46,882 bases of DNA from Litorilituus sp. (GCA_030754235.1 JASMAS010000013.1:1-46882), one strand, 5' to 3'; counted from the stretch's first letter, positions 24,731 to 33,982 are shown. Numbers and translations are program-made. Notes: generated from the sequence alone by a model not told the origin.

Positions 24731-25717
24731 ATGTATTCTGTTAGTAAATTCAAGCCCGCATGGTGGTTAACCAATGCTCATTTTCAAACATTAGCGGCTA
24801 AATTTTTTCGTCGCAATCAAAAAATCATCACCAACAGTGAAGTATTAGAGTTACCCGACGGTGACTTTGTTGATTTAGCATGGACAGAGCAACCTGAGTC
24901 CAATACAACAAAGCCTATTGTTGTTATGTTACATGGATTAGAGGGCTCAAAAGACAGCCATTATGCCAAAGGTATGCTTAATGCCATTAAAGGCCGCGGT
25001 TGGATAGCTGTACTAATGCACTTTAGAGGTTGTGGCGGTAAACCTAATAGACAAGCAAGCTCTTATCATTCTGGCGATACTCGTGATATAAACTACTTAA
25101 CAGAGCACCTTATTGCTCGGTACCAACAAAGTGTTTTTTCAGTATTAGGCTTTTCATTAGGTGGCAATGTCTTAACACGATATTTAGCACAAGTCCCTAA
25201 TAACCCATATAAAGCCGCTGCGGTAATTTGCGCCCCCTTAGACTTAGCAAGTTGCAGCACTCGCATTAACCAAGGTTTCTCCAAAATATACCAAAAATAC
25301 TTGCTGCAAATGTTAAAAGATAGTGCTGTTAAGAAAATGGCCTATAAACTTATTAACCATATAAAACCTAAACAATTGGCTAACATAAAAACCCTTGCTG
25401 ACTTTGATGACAAAGTGACAGCCCCACTTAATGGTTTCAACAGCGCAAAGCATTATTATCAAGAATCAAGCGGTAAAAAAGTACTTGCTGATATCGAACA
25501 ACCCTGTTTGTTTGTTCACGCTGCTGATGATCCCTTTTTAAATCATCAATCTACATTACCGAATAAAACTCTTCCCGAGCATTTAACCTTTGAAGTCTCA
25601 GAGCGTGGTGGTCACGTGGGTTTTATTTATGGCAAAAATCCATTTAAGCCAAAATATTGGCTAGAAAAAAGAGTGCCTGACTTTTTAGCTAAGCACTTTT
25701 CTGTGGGAAACAAATAA
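24731..25717 (+). CDS. yheT: Alpha/beta hydrolase YheT
   Basis: A 328-residue alpha/beta hydrolase of the YheT/ABHD family. The N-terminal KPAWWLTNAHFQTLAAKFFR is the family hallmark. The oxyanion region is MLHGLEGS (66-73), the nucleophile Ser142 is in LGFSLGGN, the acid is probably an Asp in HAADDPFL, and the catalytic His is in RGGHVGF. Substrate is unknown; family members act as esterases or lipid hydrolases. The ATG at 24731 has no clear ribosome site. yheU follows after 4 bases, the same pair as in E. coli, so they form an operon. The preceding 277-base gap carries a structured leader. Confidence 0.92.
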   Translation: MYSVSKFKPAWWLTNAHFQTLAAKFFRRNQKIITNSEVLELPDGDFVDLAWTEQPESNTTKPIVVMLHGLEGSKDSHYAKGMLNAIKGRGWIAVLMHFRGCGGKPNRQASSYHSGDTRDINYLTEHLIARYQQSVFSVLGFSLGGNVLTRYLAQVPNNPYKAAAVICAPLDLASCSTRINQGFSKIYQKYLLQMLKDSAVKKMAYKLINHIKPKQLANIKTLADFDDKVTAPLNGFNSAKHYYQESSGKKVLADIEQPCLFVHAADDPFLNHQSTLPNKTLPEHLTFEVSERGGHVGFIYGKNPFKPKYWLEKRVPDFLAKHFSVGNK

Positions 25718-25721
25718 CACA

Positions 25722-25958
25722 ATGATAATCCCTTTAGAGCAACTAAGCGCTGATACTTTACATGCTATCATTGAAGATTATATTTTACGAGAGGGCACAG
25801 ATTACGGCGAAACAACCGTTAGTAAAAAATCTAAAATATCACAGGTAAAGCAACAACTTAAAGAGGGAACTGCGGTATTGGTTTATTCAGAACTGCATGA
25901 AAGTGTGAATATTTTACCCCGTGAATCATTTCTAAATGAAACAGACCATAACAATTAA
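25722..25958 (+). CDS. yheU: YheU family protein
   Basis: A 78-residue protein of the YheU (UPF0270) family. MIIPLEQLSADTLHAIIEDY, LREGTDYGE and VLVYSELHESVNILPRESF match E. coli YheU throughout. The function is unknown. It lies 4 bases downstream of yheT, and the nearly invariant pairing suggests a linked role. Its stop faces that of cysQ with three bases between. Confidence 0.93.
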   Translation: MIIPLEQLSADTLHAIIEDYILREGTDYGETTVSKKSKISQVKQQLKEGTAVLVYSELHESVNILPRESFLNETDHNN

Positions 25959-25961
25959 TCT

Positions 25962-26795
25962 TTATTCATATACTTTTCGATGGGCTTTAATTACCTGTTG
26001 CCACGGAATATTTTGATTACCTAAACTGACAAAGTCTGGATTTAATAAACTTTCTCTTTTGTTATAGCTTAGCGGGTTAAATTCACTATTCACGATAGCT
26101 CCACCTGCTTGCTCTACAATACATTGGCTTGCTCCCGTGTCCCACTCTCCTGTGACACCGATGCGTAAATAACAGTCGGCGCCACCCTCAGCAATTAAGC
26201 AGTTTTTTAACGAGCAACTACCTAGAGCAACATGGTCAAAATCAAAGCTATCATTTAAATATTGTCCCATTAACTCTATGCGTTGGCGTTTGCTAATGGC
26301 GACTCGAATAGGGCGAGGCTCTTGGTATTCCGCAACCTGTATTTGATGGCTAGTATTACTATGCTCAAGGTGACATTCTTTGAAGGCACCAAGGTGATTT
26401 TGGGCGTAATAAGTTAAATGGTGATCTGGCGCATGAATAACACCTAGACTTGGCCAGCCATTTTCAATTAAAGCAATATTAACAGCAAAATCACCACTAC
26501 CGATGATAAATTCACCTGTACCGTCGATAGGGTCAAGCAACCAATATTTAGACCACGCTTCTCGCCGGGCAAGTGGCAAAGCACCCACTTCTTCAGAAAT
26601 AATAGGAATGCCGGGTGTTAGCGTATGCAAGCAATCCATCAAAATATCGTTGGCGGCAATATCAGCACTAGTTACTGGGCTTTCATCTTCTTTTAAATGC
26701 GCGGTAAAATTTTTGTTACGATAATATTTCATCACCTCAACCCCTGCTTTTCTAGCACTTTCTAACGCTATATTCAGTAATTTTTCATCAGTCAT
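25962..26795 (-). CDS. cysQ: 3'(2'),5'-bisphosphate nucleotidase CysQ
   Basis: A 277-residue Mg-dependent phosphatase of the inositol monophosphatase superfamily that hydrolyses 3'-phosphoadenosine 5'-phosphate, a by-product of sulfate assimilation. Metal-binding motifs are in order: SEE in PIISEEVGAL, DPIDGT in WLLDPIDGTGEF, and GEWDTGA. The start at ATG 26795 (MTDEKLL) is preferred over one ten codons upstream because GGAG lies 6 bases before it. This ATG overlaps the end of nudE (ATGACTGA), so the pair is translationally coupled. Length is somewhat above E. coli CysQ (246). Coupling to NudE pairs two enzymes that clear nucleotide by-products. Confidence 0.93.
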   Translation of the reverse strand: MTDEKLLNIALESARKAGVEVMKYYRNKNFTAHLKEDESPVTSADIAANDILMDCLHTLTPGIPIISEEVGALPLARREAWSKYWLLDPIDGTGEFIIGSGDFAVNIALIENGWPSLGVIHAPDHHLTYYAQNHLGAFKECHLEHSNTSHQIQVAEYQEPRPIRVAISKRQRIELMGQYLNDSFDFDHVALGSCSLKNCLIAEGGADCYLRIGVTGEWDTGASQCIVEQAGGAIVNSEFNPLSYNKRESLLNPDFVSLGNQNIPWQQVIKAHRKVYE

Positions 26796-27357
26796 CAAGG
26801 TCTCCACGCTCTCTAAGGCAATCAACTGTCAACATCAAGGCAGCAATACTTCGTGCTTCTTTAAAGTCAGGCTGTTGAAGTAATGCTTTGTAATTCTTGA
26901 CGGTCCAATGCACAACTTCTAAGGGCTCTGGTTCATCTCCTGCAAGTTTGGCCGCAAACAAATTGTTGGCAATAAAAACATCCATTTTGGCATTAAAAAA
27001 AGCGGGAGCCATCATCATTTGTGAAAGATGCAGCAGCTGTTCGCTTCCGTAATGAATTTCTTCTTTTAACTCTCGGTTAGCTGCTTGTTCAGGCGTTTCA
27101 CCTTCATCAATTAACCCTTTAGGAAAACCTAATTCATAGCTGTGTGTACCTGCACAATATTCGCGTACTAATAAAAGCGTTTGTGAATCAAGCATTGGCA
27201 CTACCATTACTGCCCCTCGACCTGAGTTTGGTATACGCTCATAGGAACGCTGTTCACCATTACTAAAGGTTAGTTCAAGTTGTTCAACAGAAAATAATCG
27301 GCTCTTAGCAACCAGCTTTCGATCATTGATTTTAGGTAGTTGTTTTTTCTCTGACAT
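26788..27357 (-). CDS. nudE: ADP-sugar/NADH hydrolase NudE
   Basis: A 189-residue Nudix hydrolase acting on ADP-ribose, Ap3A and NADH. The Nudix box is complete: Gly81, Glu87, Arg95-Glu96 and Glu99-Glu100 in GLIDEGETPEQAANRELKEE. LPKINDRKLVAKSRLFSVE at the N-terminus is typical of NudE. It is first in the nudE-cysQ operon and divergent from yrfG, the same neighbour as in E. coli (nudE is yrfE). The 67-base divergent gap holds both promoters. Confidence 0.94.
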   Translation of the reverse strand: MSEKKQLPKINDRKLVAKSRLFSVEQLELTFSNGEQRSYERIPNSGRGAVMVVPMLDSQTLLLVREYCAGTHSYELGFPKGLIDEGETPEQAANRELKEEIHYGSEQLLHLSQMMMAPAFFNAKMDVFIANNLFAAKLAGDEPEPLEVVHWTVKNYKALLQQPDFKEARSIAALMLTVDCLRERGDLDD

Positions 27358-27361
27358 AAGC

Positions 27362-27392
27362 TTGCATAATTCATTGCAGATAACGTTATAAT
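27362..27392 (+). promoter_or_regulatory. Possible sigma-70 promoter of yrfG
   Basis: TATAAT at 27387-27392 is a perfect -10. TTGCAT (27362-27367) could be the -35 with a 19-base spacer, slightly long. The start codon follows 33 bases later. Confidence 0.4.
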
Positions 27393-27424
27393 GACACGAT
27401 AAATAGCGTATATGGAACCTCTAA

Positions 27425-28102
27425 ATGCTTAATTGGTCAGAAATATCTACAGTTTTACTTGATATGGATGGAACCATCCTAGATTTACACTTCGATAATC
27501 ATTTTTGGTTAGAGTACTTTCCTAAAAAGTACAGTGAAAAACACAACATAGACATCGACGCAGCAAAAGAAAAGCTTATAGAACGCTATCAAGAGCTCAG
27601 CGGCACGATTGAATGGTATTGTTTAGACTATTGGACAGAGTTTACTCAAATGCCCATTGCACGGATAAAACGAGAAATACAACACCTTATTCAGTTAAGG
27701 GAAGATGCGGATGAATTTTTAACCGCGCTAAAACAAAGTGGCCGAGAAGTTATTTTAGTGACTAATGCCCACCCTGACGCATTGTCACTTAAAATTGAAC
27801 GTACACAATTAGATAAATATTTTGATGAACTTTATTCAACTCATGAGTTTGGGGTAGTTAAAGAGTCTCAACAACTTTGGAAAAAACTACAAGCTAAGCA
27901 AGGGTTTAAGCTAGACAGCACTTTATTTGTTGATGACAGCTTACCGGTATTAAAGTCAGCAAAAAAATATGGAATAAAGCATATTTTAGCGGTGGAGAAT
28001 CCTGATAGCCAAAAACCGGCTAACAAAATAGACGAGTTTACTTCTATCTCAGACTATCGCCACTTTACCCAGGCAATATTAGCCAACCCAATTAAACGTT
28101 AA
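27425..28102 (+). CDS. yrfG: GMP/IMP nucleotidase YrfG (HAD superfamily)
   Basis: A 225-residue HAD phosphatase. The nucleophile Asp13 and acid/base Asp15 are in LLDMDGTILDLHFDN; motif II is VTNAH; motif III/IV is FGVVKESQQLW and FVDDSLPVL. The cap with FWLEYFPKKYSEKH is characteristic of YrfG, which in E. coli dephosphorylates GMP and IMP. It is divergent from nudE as in E. coli. Downstream it converges on gspN with 26 bases between and no visible terminator. In E. coli hslR follows directly; here the 12-kb gsp operon is in between. Confidence 0.93.
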   Translation: MLNWSEISTVLLDMDGTILDLHFDNHFWLEYFPKKYSEKHNIDIDAAKEKLIERYQELSGTIEWYCLDYWTEFTQMPIARIKREIQHLIQLREDADEFLTALKQSGREVILVTNAHPDALSLKIERTQLDKYFDELYSTHEFGVVKESQQLWKKLQAKQGFKLDSTLFVDDSLPVLKSAKKYGIKHILAVENPDSQKPANKIDEFTSISDYRHFTQAILANPIKR

Positions 28103-28128
28103 GCTTGTTTAGGGCCTTGTAATAAGTG

Positions 28129-28881
28129 TCAAAACGATAAGCGATAGCGCCCCTGATTATCTTTTTTACCTAGAAAAGGTAAAGTGCTTTGCAATGCTTG
28201 AGGAAAATTGCTGCCCGGCTTTAAAAAGCCACTGCCCGATATACGGTTGCCATTGCGAACATAAACATTAAAAGTTAACCCTAAGTTATTTTTGGGTGAA
28301 AGGCGTAATGCCAAAGCACCATTCTCACATTCCACATTAGCCTTAAATTGACCAAGTTTTATATTTTCTTCTAAAGCTACCACGCCGGCTCTCTGCCAAG
28401 TAATCACACCAGAGGCAGCTGAACATTGATCCTTTTTATGCAGTAAAATCTCAACATTATCAAGGGTAACATCAACGTTACCTTGTGCTGTGACTGGCAA
28501 AGGTAAGGTGAGTTGCCGTGCTATTTCATTAGCCTTTATAAAGAGTGTTAAATCACGAATAATTGCTTTTTCTTGAGAAAGCTCCAATACAAGCTGCCCC
28601 TCAGGGCCATCAATTAAAGAATCGCCGAAGGTGATATCTAATTGGGGTGTTAAGGTAAATAAAGACCAAACACTCAAACGAATATTCACATTGTTAATAC
28701 TCACCTCATTTACGACTAACTGCGCTACTTGACTATGCCAAATACTCCCTGAAAGATTATAAAGATTTATCTTTTTGGGTAAGGGAAATTGATTTACCAC
28801 GGCAGTGGCAGGTAAGGTAGCAATTAAAAAGCCAAGGTAAGCAAATAAAAAAATTGCCACGGCTGAAAATGTCTTCTTCAT
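28129..28881 (-). CDS. gspN: Type II secretion protein N
   Basis: A 250-residue inner-membrane protein with one N-terminal membrane helix (AIFLFAYLGFLIATLPAT) and a periplasmic beta-rich domain. LYNLSGSIWHSQVAQLVVN is the GspN hallmark. GspN is present only in some type II systems and its precise role is not settled. It is last in the operon, 49 bases after gspM. Confidence 0.88.
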   Translation of the reverse strand: MKKTFSAVAIFLFAYLGFLIATLPATAVVNQFPLPKKINLYNLSGSIWHSQVAQLVVNEVSINNVNIRLSVWSLFTLTPQLDITFGDSLIDGPEGQLVLELSQEKAIIRDLTLFIKANEIARQLTLPLPVTAQGNVDVTLDNVEILLHKKDQCSAASGVITWQRAGVVALEENIKLGQFKANVECENGALALRLSPKNNLGLTFNVYVRNGNRISGSGFLKPGSNFPQALQSTLPFLGKKDNQGRYRLSF

Positions 28882-28930
28882 TAAGTTCTCTGCTTTATTT
28901 ATTCTTTATCGATGAGTTGATTGTTAACTA

Positions 28931-29416
28931 TTACTGCTTAATTAATTGCAAACGGCGCACACGTACTTCACCGGGTTTGTCACCTTTGGCTAAATCAATG
29001 GCTTGCACTTGTAAACCTTCATCATTTGCTAAATGCTCTAACCAATATAATAACTGCGTAAAAGGTGTGCTATCTAGCCAAACTTGCAGATTATTCCCTT
29101 GAGGTTGCATACGGCTAATCGTTAGTTGATGCTGAGTCGCGCTTCGGTTAACAATGCTAGACAAACTTCCTGTTGTTTTTTTGCCCTGATTATTTGATCT
29201 AATATTTTGGTAACGAGCCGTATTTTCATCCACCCAAGTCAGTAGCGTTTGACGATTGGAAAGTGTTTTTTCTGCGGCAATTAATTTGGTGTTAAGAGGC
29301 TGCCACACCACACTATATAGTAAAAAAATAGCGATAGCTGTTCCCATAACTTGTACTAAGCGTTGCTCCCGTGAATTTAATTGTTCCCACCAAATTTTTG
29401 CCGATGATAGATTCAT
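28931..29416 (-). CDS. gspM: Type II secretion protein M
   Basis: A 161-residue bitopic inner-membrane protein with one membrane helix (VMGTAIAIFLLYSVVWQP) after a short cytoplasmic tail with WWEQLNSREQRLV, and a ferredoxin-like periplasmic domain. It forms the platform with GspC, GspF and GspL. Its ATG overlaps the gspL stop by one base (TAATG), so the partners are made together. Confidence 0.92.
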   Translation of the reverse strand: MNLSSAKIWWEQLNSREQRLVQVMGTAIAIFLLYSVVWQPLNTKLIAAEKTLSNRQTLLTWVDENTARYQNIRSNNQGKKTTGSLSSIVNRSATQHQLTISRMQPQGNNLQVWLDSTPFTQLLYWLEHLANDEGLQVQAIDLAKGDKPGEVRVRRLQLIKQ

Positions 29417-30717
29417 TATGAGCGCCCCTTCGTTGATCTTTTACTGTGGTTACTTGCACTACTGGTGACACTAAATGAACCCGTAATTTGTTCACCTTGG
29501 CTATTTTGAGCACCTTGTTTTACGGTTAACTTGGCATCATTTAAGGCATTTTTAAAACGTTCAAAGTGCTGATATTCTCTTGCTATTGCCTGTAATCTAA
29601 GCTCTTGACGCTTACTGTCAAATTTTAAAGATTCTGGTTTCAATTCGGGTACTTTAGCAAACGCTGGTTGAACTTTAGAAAGCATAGCTAAGAAGCCCTC
29701 GCCGCTACCTACAGCGCCAAAGCCGGCTATTTTTTTCTTTAATTGTGACTTAATTGTCCCAATACGCACTTTTTTAGTTTGTGGAAATGCCTTTTTATAA
29801 GTGGAAATAATTTGTGCTTCTACATGAGCTTGCTGAGCATTAAATTGCCAAAGCTGTGCACTTTTATAGCTGATATTTAACAATAGAGCACAGGCAGCAA
29901 AACCAGCAGCCCACAACCAGTGCTTAAAAGCTTTTGAGTGTACTTCATTAGTTTTAAACTTTCCTTGTAGTAAATTAAAGTCACTTTTTTGACTGTGCTG
30001 GGCCAATAATGCAAGCGGCAATTCTTCCTCTTGAGGGTGAATAACTAATTGCTCTGCGTGCGGTAAAGCTGAGTAGGCATTAATCACTAAATGCTGGTTT
30101 TCTATTGGGCTTTTAGCATCAGTGTGAGCTTGTGTTTTACCGTTAAAAAGGTGCTGGCTAGCAAATCGCCATGTTGCTGCATCTAAAGTACATCCTTGCC
30201 ATTGACCTTGACGGACTATTATTTGTGATTTATCGGTATTATTTAAAGCAATAGCACTCCATTGGTTAGCGATTAATGGCATAGCTAACACATCAAGCTG
30301 CATACTTTTGGTTTTGATGTCAGCATCTTTAAGCCAAGTTTGCCAAGCTTGCATTTGCGTATTCTCAACAACCGCAACAAAACAATTATGCCCAAATTCA
30401 TCTTCATTAAGATCTGCATAAGCAAAGAAAAGCTGCTCAACATCTTGAGCTAACTCATCTTCTAACATATAAGGTACGGCTGAGTGTAATGCCCGTTGTG
30501 ATTTTGTTGGCACAGTCAAGCTTTTTAAACTGACATCGCAGCCAGGTACAAAAACCTTAACAACTCGTTGCGCGGCCTTCTCTGTTAACTCAACTAATTG
30601 TTGAGCACGATGAAGCACGCCGCTGGCAATAATTTCTTGCTCAGTGGGGCTATAAATCAACCAAGATATCTCATCATTGGCATCAGAGCCAAGGCGTATA
30701 TATAAAATTTCGGCCAT
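29416..30717 (-). CDS. gspL: Type II secretion protein L
   Basis: A 433-residue protein with a cytoplasmic actin-like N-terminal domain (residues 1-250, with LTVPTKSQRALHSAVPYMLE) that binds the ATPase GspE. One membrane helix follows near 265-285 (WLWAAGFAACALLLNIS), then a periplasmic domain that binds GspM. A serine/lysine-rich tail closes it. The start overlaps the gspK stop (TAATG). Confidence 0.93.
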   Translation of the reverse strand: MAEILYIRLGSDANDEISWLIYSPTEQEIIASGVLHRAQQLVELTEKAAQRVVKVFVPGCDVSLKSLTVPTKSQRALHSAVPYMLEDELAQDVEQLFFAYADLNEDEFGHNCFVAVVENTQMQAWQTWLKDADIKTKSMQLDVLAMPLIANQWSAIALNNTDKSQIIVRQGQWQGCTLDAATWRFASQHLFNGKTQAHTDAKSPIENQHLVINAYSALPHAEQLVIHPQEEELPLALLAQHSQKSDFNLLQGKFKTNEVHSKAFKHWLWAAGFAACALLLNISYKSAQLWQFNAQQAHVEAQIISTYKKAFPQTKKVRIGTIKSQLKKKIAGFGAVGSGEGFLAMLSKVQPAFAKVPELKPESLKFDSKRQELRLQAIAREYQHFERFKNALNDAKLTVKQGAQNSQGEQITGSFSVTSSASNHSKRSTKGRS

Positions 30718-31736
30718 TAGTTGCGTCCTATGGTGCGACTGATCACATCAACATATTTATTATTGGTTATTTTCATGACTGAATTAAAAGCAAAAAAACT
30801 GTCATTAAAGTTAGCACTTGCCTTTAGTGTAAAGTATTCACTATCAACTACAAACTGATCTTTTCTATTGTCGAAATCTTTTATTCTGCCCACCTCTGGT
30901 AAGTTAAAAAACTCTTCTTTAGTTTCGAAACCCTCTTCGCCACGCGCATTGAGAATTTCTTGCGCTTCATCGAGGGTCGAACCTAATAATGCTTCTAATA
31001 ATGCCGGCTGCTCAGCATCAAGGGTATTAATATTTATTTTATGTTGTTCACTGTTTGGAATAACGCAAACATAGGGCATTAAAGCGTGAATCACCTCAGG
31101 GGTAAAATGTTCAACAATACGTAACTCGTTAACATTAGCTAAATAGTTATTGGCCGCTAAATAAGGAAATTCACGTGAGGCATAATCATCATCCTCTGCC
31201 CCCCCAGCACTACTAATTCGGCTATCTTCATCTAGCCAATCAGATAACGCGTCAGCCATAGATTCTGCTTCAAACTGGCTAACCCCTTCAAGTTCAAGAT
31301 TTATAATTAATGATTCTAAGGCTAAACGAGCAGGAACTTTAGTTTGACTCACCTTTTGAGTGTTATTGTTACTGTTATCTGGAAGCGCACGTAAGGCATT
31401 TAAGTTCAAACAACTTTGTAAATCGATAATCTCGCCGGTAATTTCACCAAAATCTACAGGGTATGTTGTTTCACCTTGCGCCCAAGTTTGACCTAAATGA
31501 GTCACATTTTCATCACCTTTAAACGCCGTAATTAACACCCGCTTAGTAAATGCTTCCGCGCCCATGGCATACCAATAGGCTTGCTGATTAGAATTAATAT
31601 TCGTCGTGCGCTGCATTTGTATCTGTAAGCGATTAGTCATTTGGCTGGCAATTACCACACACATGGCGACAATCAGCATCACAGTAATTAAAGCAACACC
31701 TCGTTGTTTTTGAAAGCTTAAGGTGAAGATGATCAT
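30717..31736 (-). CDS. gspK: Type II secretion minor pseudopilin K
   Basis: A 339-residue minor pseudopilin that caps the pseudopilus. The prepilin site is QRGVALITVMLIVAMCVVI. As in other GspK proteins the fifth mature residue is not Glu (Thr in place of it), while the other pseudopilins here keep Glu5. The large globular domain contains DWLDEDSRISSAGGAEDDDY, which holds the calcium-binding acidic residues, and TLDAEQPALLEALL. Its start overlaps the gspJ stop by four bases (ATGA). Confidence 0.94.
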   Translation of the reverse strand: MIIFTLSFQKQRGVALITVMLIVAMCVVIASQMTNRLQIQMQRTTNINSNQQAYWYAMGAEAFTKRVLITAFKGDENVTHLGQTWAQGETTYPVDFGEITGEIIDLQSCLNLNALRALPDNSNNNTQKVSQTKVPARLALESLIINLELEGVSQFEAESMADALSDWLDEDSRISSAGGAEDDDYASREFPYLAANNYLANVNELRIVEHFTPEVIHALMPYVCVIPNSEQHKININTLDAEQPALLEALLGSTLDEAQEILNARGEEGFETKEEFFNLPEVGRIKDFDNRKDQFVVDSEYFTLKASANFNDSFFAFNSVMKITNNKYVDVISRTIGRN

Positions 31737-32395
31737 GCACTACCACCTGAGTCTTTCTTTTTCACTGTATTATCAATACCTGGCACTAAAAAATGACGGC
31801 GAATAACGCCATAATCGGTCGTTTCAATTTCTATAGCAATGGCTAACGGTAAATCGTCGCCTGCCCAGACCTGTTGCCATTTCTTGCCATCAAAATACTC
31901 AAAGCCTACCCTCAGCACTTTACTAATAAGCGGACGCACTTTTGGCTCTTCTCCGCCAACAGAGTCAACAAAATTAAAGTGTAAACGCTGTAGCGTCTCA
32001 TCATTTAATTGATAAGCAACCGCTTGCATATCACTACGTGGCAACAATAATCGAGGATTTGTCCAGCCATGGCGCACAAAACCGATGGCTTGTTCACCTT
32101 CAACCGCATCAGAAGCTGACTGCAAAAATGTCTTCAGTGGCGCTTCACCATTAATGCGAATACTTCGCCGAGCAATTTGAGTAAGATCCCGCTCTATAAT
32201 TAAAAAGGCGCGTTGTAATTCATTATGGCGTTCACTGCGCAGCTGTGAGCTTTCATCACCTTTTATCACAGAGTCAAAAATGGTAACGCTTGACAGGCTG
32301 ATCACTGAAAAAATAGCAATAGCAATTAACACTTCCAATAAGGTGAAGCCTTTAATTTTAGACAAAGATATCAATTGGATATTACAATTTAGCAT
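31733..32395 (-). CDS. gspJ: Type II secretion minor pseudopilin J
   Basis: A 220-residue minor pseudopilin. KGFTLLEVLIAIAIFSVISL is the prepilin cleavage site and hydrophobic helix with Glu5. RAFLIIERDLTQIARR and the C-terminal FFDGKKW-like block (YFDGKKWQQVW) match GspJ. It forms the tip with GspI and GspK. The start overlaps the gspI stop by one base. Confidence 0.94.
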   Translation of the reverse strand: MLNCNIQLISLSKIKGFTLLEVLIAIAIFSVISLSSVTIFDSVIKGDESSQLRSERHNELQRAFLIIERDLTQIARRSIRINGEAPLKTFLQSASDAVEGEQAIGFVRHGWTNPRLLLPRSDMQAVAYQLNDETLQRLHFNFVDSVGGEEPKVRPLISKVLRVGFEYFDGKKWQQVWAGDDLPLAIAIEIETTDYGVIRRHFLVPGIDNTVKKKDSGGSA

Positions 32396-32781
32396 TATTG
32401 CTCAACCTTTGAGACGTATGTTGTCAGGCTAGATATTGCTAATTTATCTTCTTCATGTAAACGCACTTCCACCACAATAGCACGCATATTTTTATCTGTT
32501 GTTTTAAGTACTTTTTGTTGCCAGAACCACTGCCTGCTAGCAAGTTCAACTTCACCTTTTACGTTGTTTTTAGGCGGCCATTTTTTTTCTAAATTGGCTG
32601 CAACCAATTGATTAGAAGCTACCCAGTTAGCAAACATTTTATCTTCTAAATGCCCCATATTACGTGCATTGTTACTTGCTGCACTCAATAGTGATAAACC
32701 AGCTATAGCAAAAACTGCCATAGCTAGCATTACTTCAATCAAGGTAAAGCCTCGGCTGATCATCAGCTTATTATTTATCAT
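32395..32781 (-). CDS. gspI: Type II secretion minor pseudopilin I
   Basis: A 128-residue minor pseudopilin, the organiser of the I-J-K tip. SRGFTLIEVMLAMAVFAIAG carries the prepilin site and Glu5. NWVASNQLVAANLEKKWP and RQWFWQQKV are family blocks. Its start overlaps the end of gspH by 11 bases. Confidence 0.94.
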   Translation of the reverse strand: MINNKLMISRGFTLIEVMLAMAVFAIAGLSLLSAASNNARNMGHLEDKMFANWVASNQLVAANLEKKWPPKNNVKGEVELASRQWFWQQKVLKTTDKNMRAIVVEVRLHEEDKLAISSLTTYVSKVEQ

Positions 32782-33394
32782 TAAGTGTTGGCCCTTCTAT
32801 GGTAAGTGGAATAGTATAAATCCCTGTCACTCGGTAGGCTAAATCAGCTAAGTCACCATAAAGTGATGCTTGCTCAGAAAAATGAAAGGTCAAACTAAAA
32901 GGGGTAATTTCACCACCTGATAAAAGGTAAACTTGTGGAATAATTAACTCAGTTTTCTTTGCTTCAATTTCATCAAATGAAAGATATTCATTAGTTTGCT
33001 CGGTAAAAGTCGAAGAGTCAAACAACAGAGGCTCTTCTATGGGTAAATCATCAAGGGTTAAGGTGACTTCTACACCTTCGGGGAGTTCATGATTACTAAG
33101 CCATGCTTGCTGAGGTATTTCACTCCATTTTACGCCATCATATCCCCAAAATTGATAGCTGTTATTTTGAATGATTAAACCCAGCTCCATATTATTAAGC
33201 AAGCCATAATTAGCCGCACTTTCAAAGATAGCAGCAAAGCGGAAGCTTGCATCTTTTAGCGTATCTTCAGGACGTTTCCCTGAAAAATTATACTGCACCA
33301 TCGTGGCAATAATGCCAATCAAAGCAATCACCACCATAACTTCAATTAAGGTGAAGCCCTTCGTTTTTGTTGATGATTGATAAAAGTTTGTCAT
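32771..33394 (-). CDS. gspH: Type II secretion minor pseudopilin H
   Basis: A 207-residue minor pseudopilin that joins the tip to the GspG shaft. TKGFTLIEVMVVIALIGIIA is the prepilin motif with Glu5. The variable globular domain follows. A 156-base gap, the longest inside the operon, separates it from gspG and holds small hairpins. Confidence 0.93.
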   Translation of the reverse strand: MTNFYQSSTKTKGFTLIEVMVVIALIGIIATMVQYNFSGKRPEDTLKDASFRFAAIFESAANYGLLNNMELGLIIQNNSYQFWGYDGVKWSEIPQQAWLSNHELPEGVEVTLTLDDLPIEEPLLFDSSTFTEQTNEYLSFDEIEAKKTELIIPQVYLLSGGEITPFSLTFHFSEQASLYGDLADLAYRVTGIYTIPLTIEGPTLNDK

Positions 33395-33550
33395 GGAGTA
33401 TGCAACACAATTTGTACTTAATGAATGTAAGAGTCAGCTTTACCTTAACGCTGTGCAGTTCAACTTAAAGGAATAAGCACACCGTTGACGAGAGTCAATG
33501 AGTACTTGTGCCGTCTAAATTGCACTTTACAGCAACAAAGTGAATACTTA
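33395..33550 (-). promoter_or_regulatory. gspG-gspH intercistronic region with small hairpins
   Basis: On the minus strand directly after the gspG stop, CACTTT and AAAGTG (33523-33528, 33537-33542) form a 6-bp stem with an 8-base loop, and TTGAC/GTCAA forms another about 40 bases on. No T-run follows. Such a structure could protect or partly terminate the gspG message so that the major pseudopilin is made in excess. Internal promoter motifs for gspH are not clear. Confidence 0.3.
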
Positions 33551-33982
33551 CTACTGATAGTCGCCCAGATTCCAGTTTCCTATATCATCATCGGTACCGG
33601 CTTCACCGTCTGGCCCAGCAGTAAAGACATCCATTTTTCCATGCTCACCTGGATTTGTTAAGTAATACTCACCACCCCAAGGATCTTTTGGTAAACGATT
33701 AACATACCCGCCTTCTTGAAAACGACGTGGTAAAGGCTCAACATCGGTTTCATCAACTAAGGCTTCTAATCCTTGATCTGTTGTTGGGTAGTCATAATTA
33801 TCTAGCTTGTACATATTTAACGAATTTTCTAATGCATTAATATCTGATACCGCTTTTTGCATATTCGCACGCTCTTGGCTTCCCATTAAATTTGGTACTA
33901 CCATACTGGCTAAAATGCCTAAAATAACAATAACGACCATCACTTCTAGCAAAGTAAAACCTTGAGCTTTTTGTTTATTCAT
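33551..33982 (-). CDS. gspG: Type II secretion major pseudopilin G
   Basis: A 143-residue major pseudopilin, the shaft subunit of the pseudopilus. AQGFTLLEVMVVIVILGILA is the prepilin site with Glu5. The domain RANMQKAVSDINALENSLNM, YPTTDQGLEALV and the calcium-loop block GPDGEAGTDDDIGNW at the C-terminus are classic. The start at ATG 33982 is preferred: a longer frame from TTG 34003 would run through the AGGAA ribosome site itself. It is preceded by a 96-base gap after gspF. Confidence 0.97.
   Translation of the reverse strand: MNKQKAQGFTLLEVMVVIVILGILASMVVPNLMGSQERANMQKAVSDINALENSLNMYKLDNYDYPTTDQGLEALVDETDVEPLPRRFQEGGYVNRLPKDPWGGEYYLTNPGEHGKMDVFTAGPDGEAGTDDDIGNWNLGDYQ

Noticed and set aside
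28103-28128. A terminator between the convergent yrfG and gspN genes
   Set aside because: The 26 bases show no stem with T-run.
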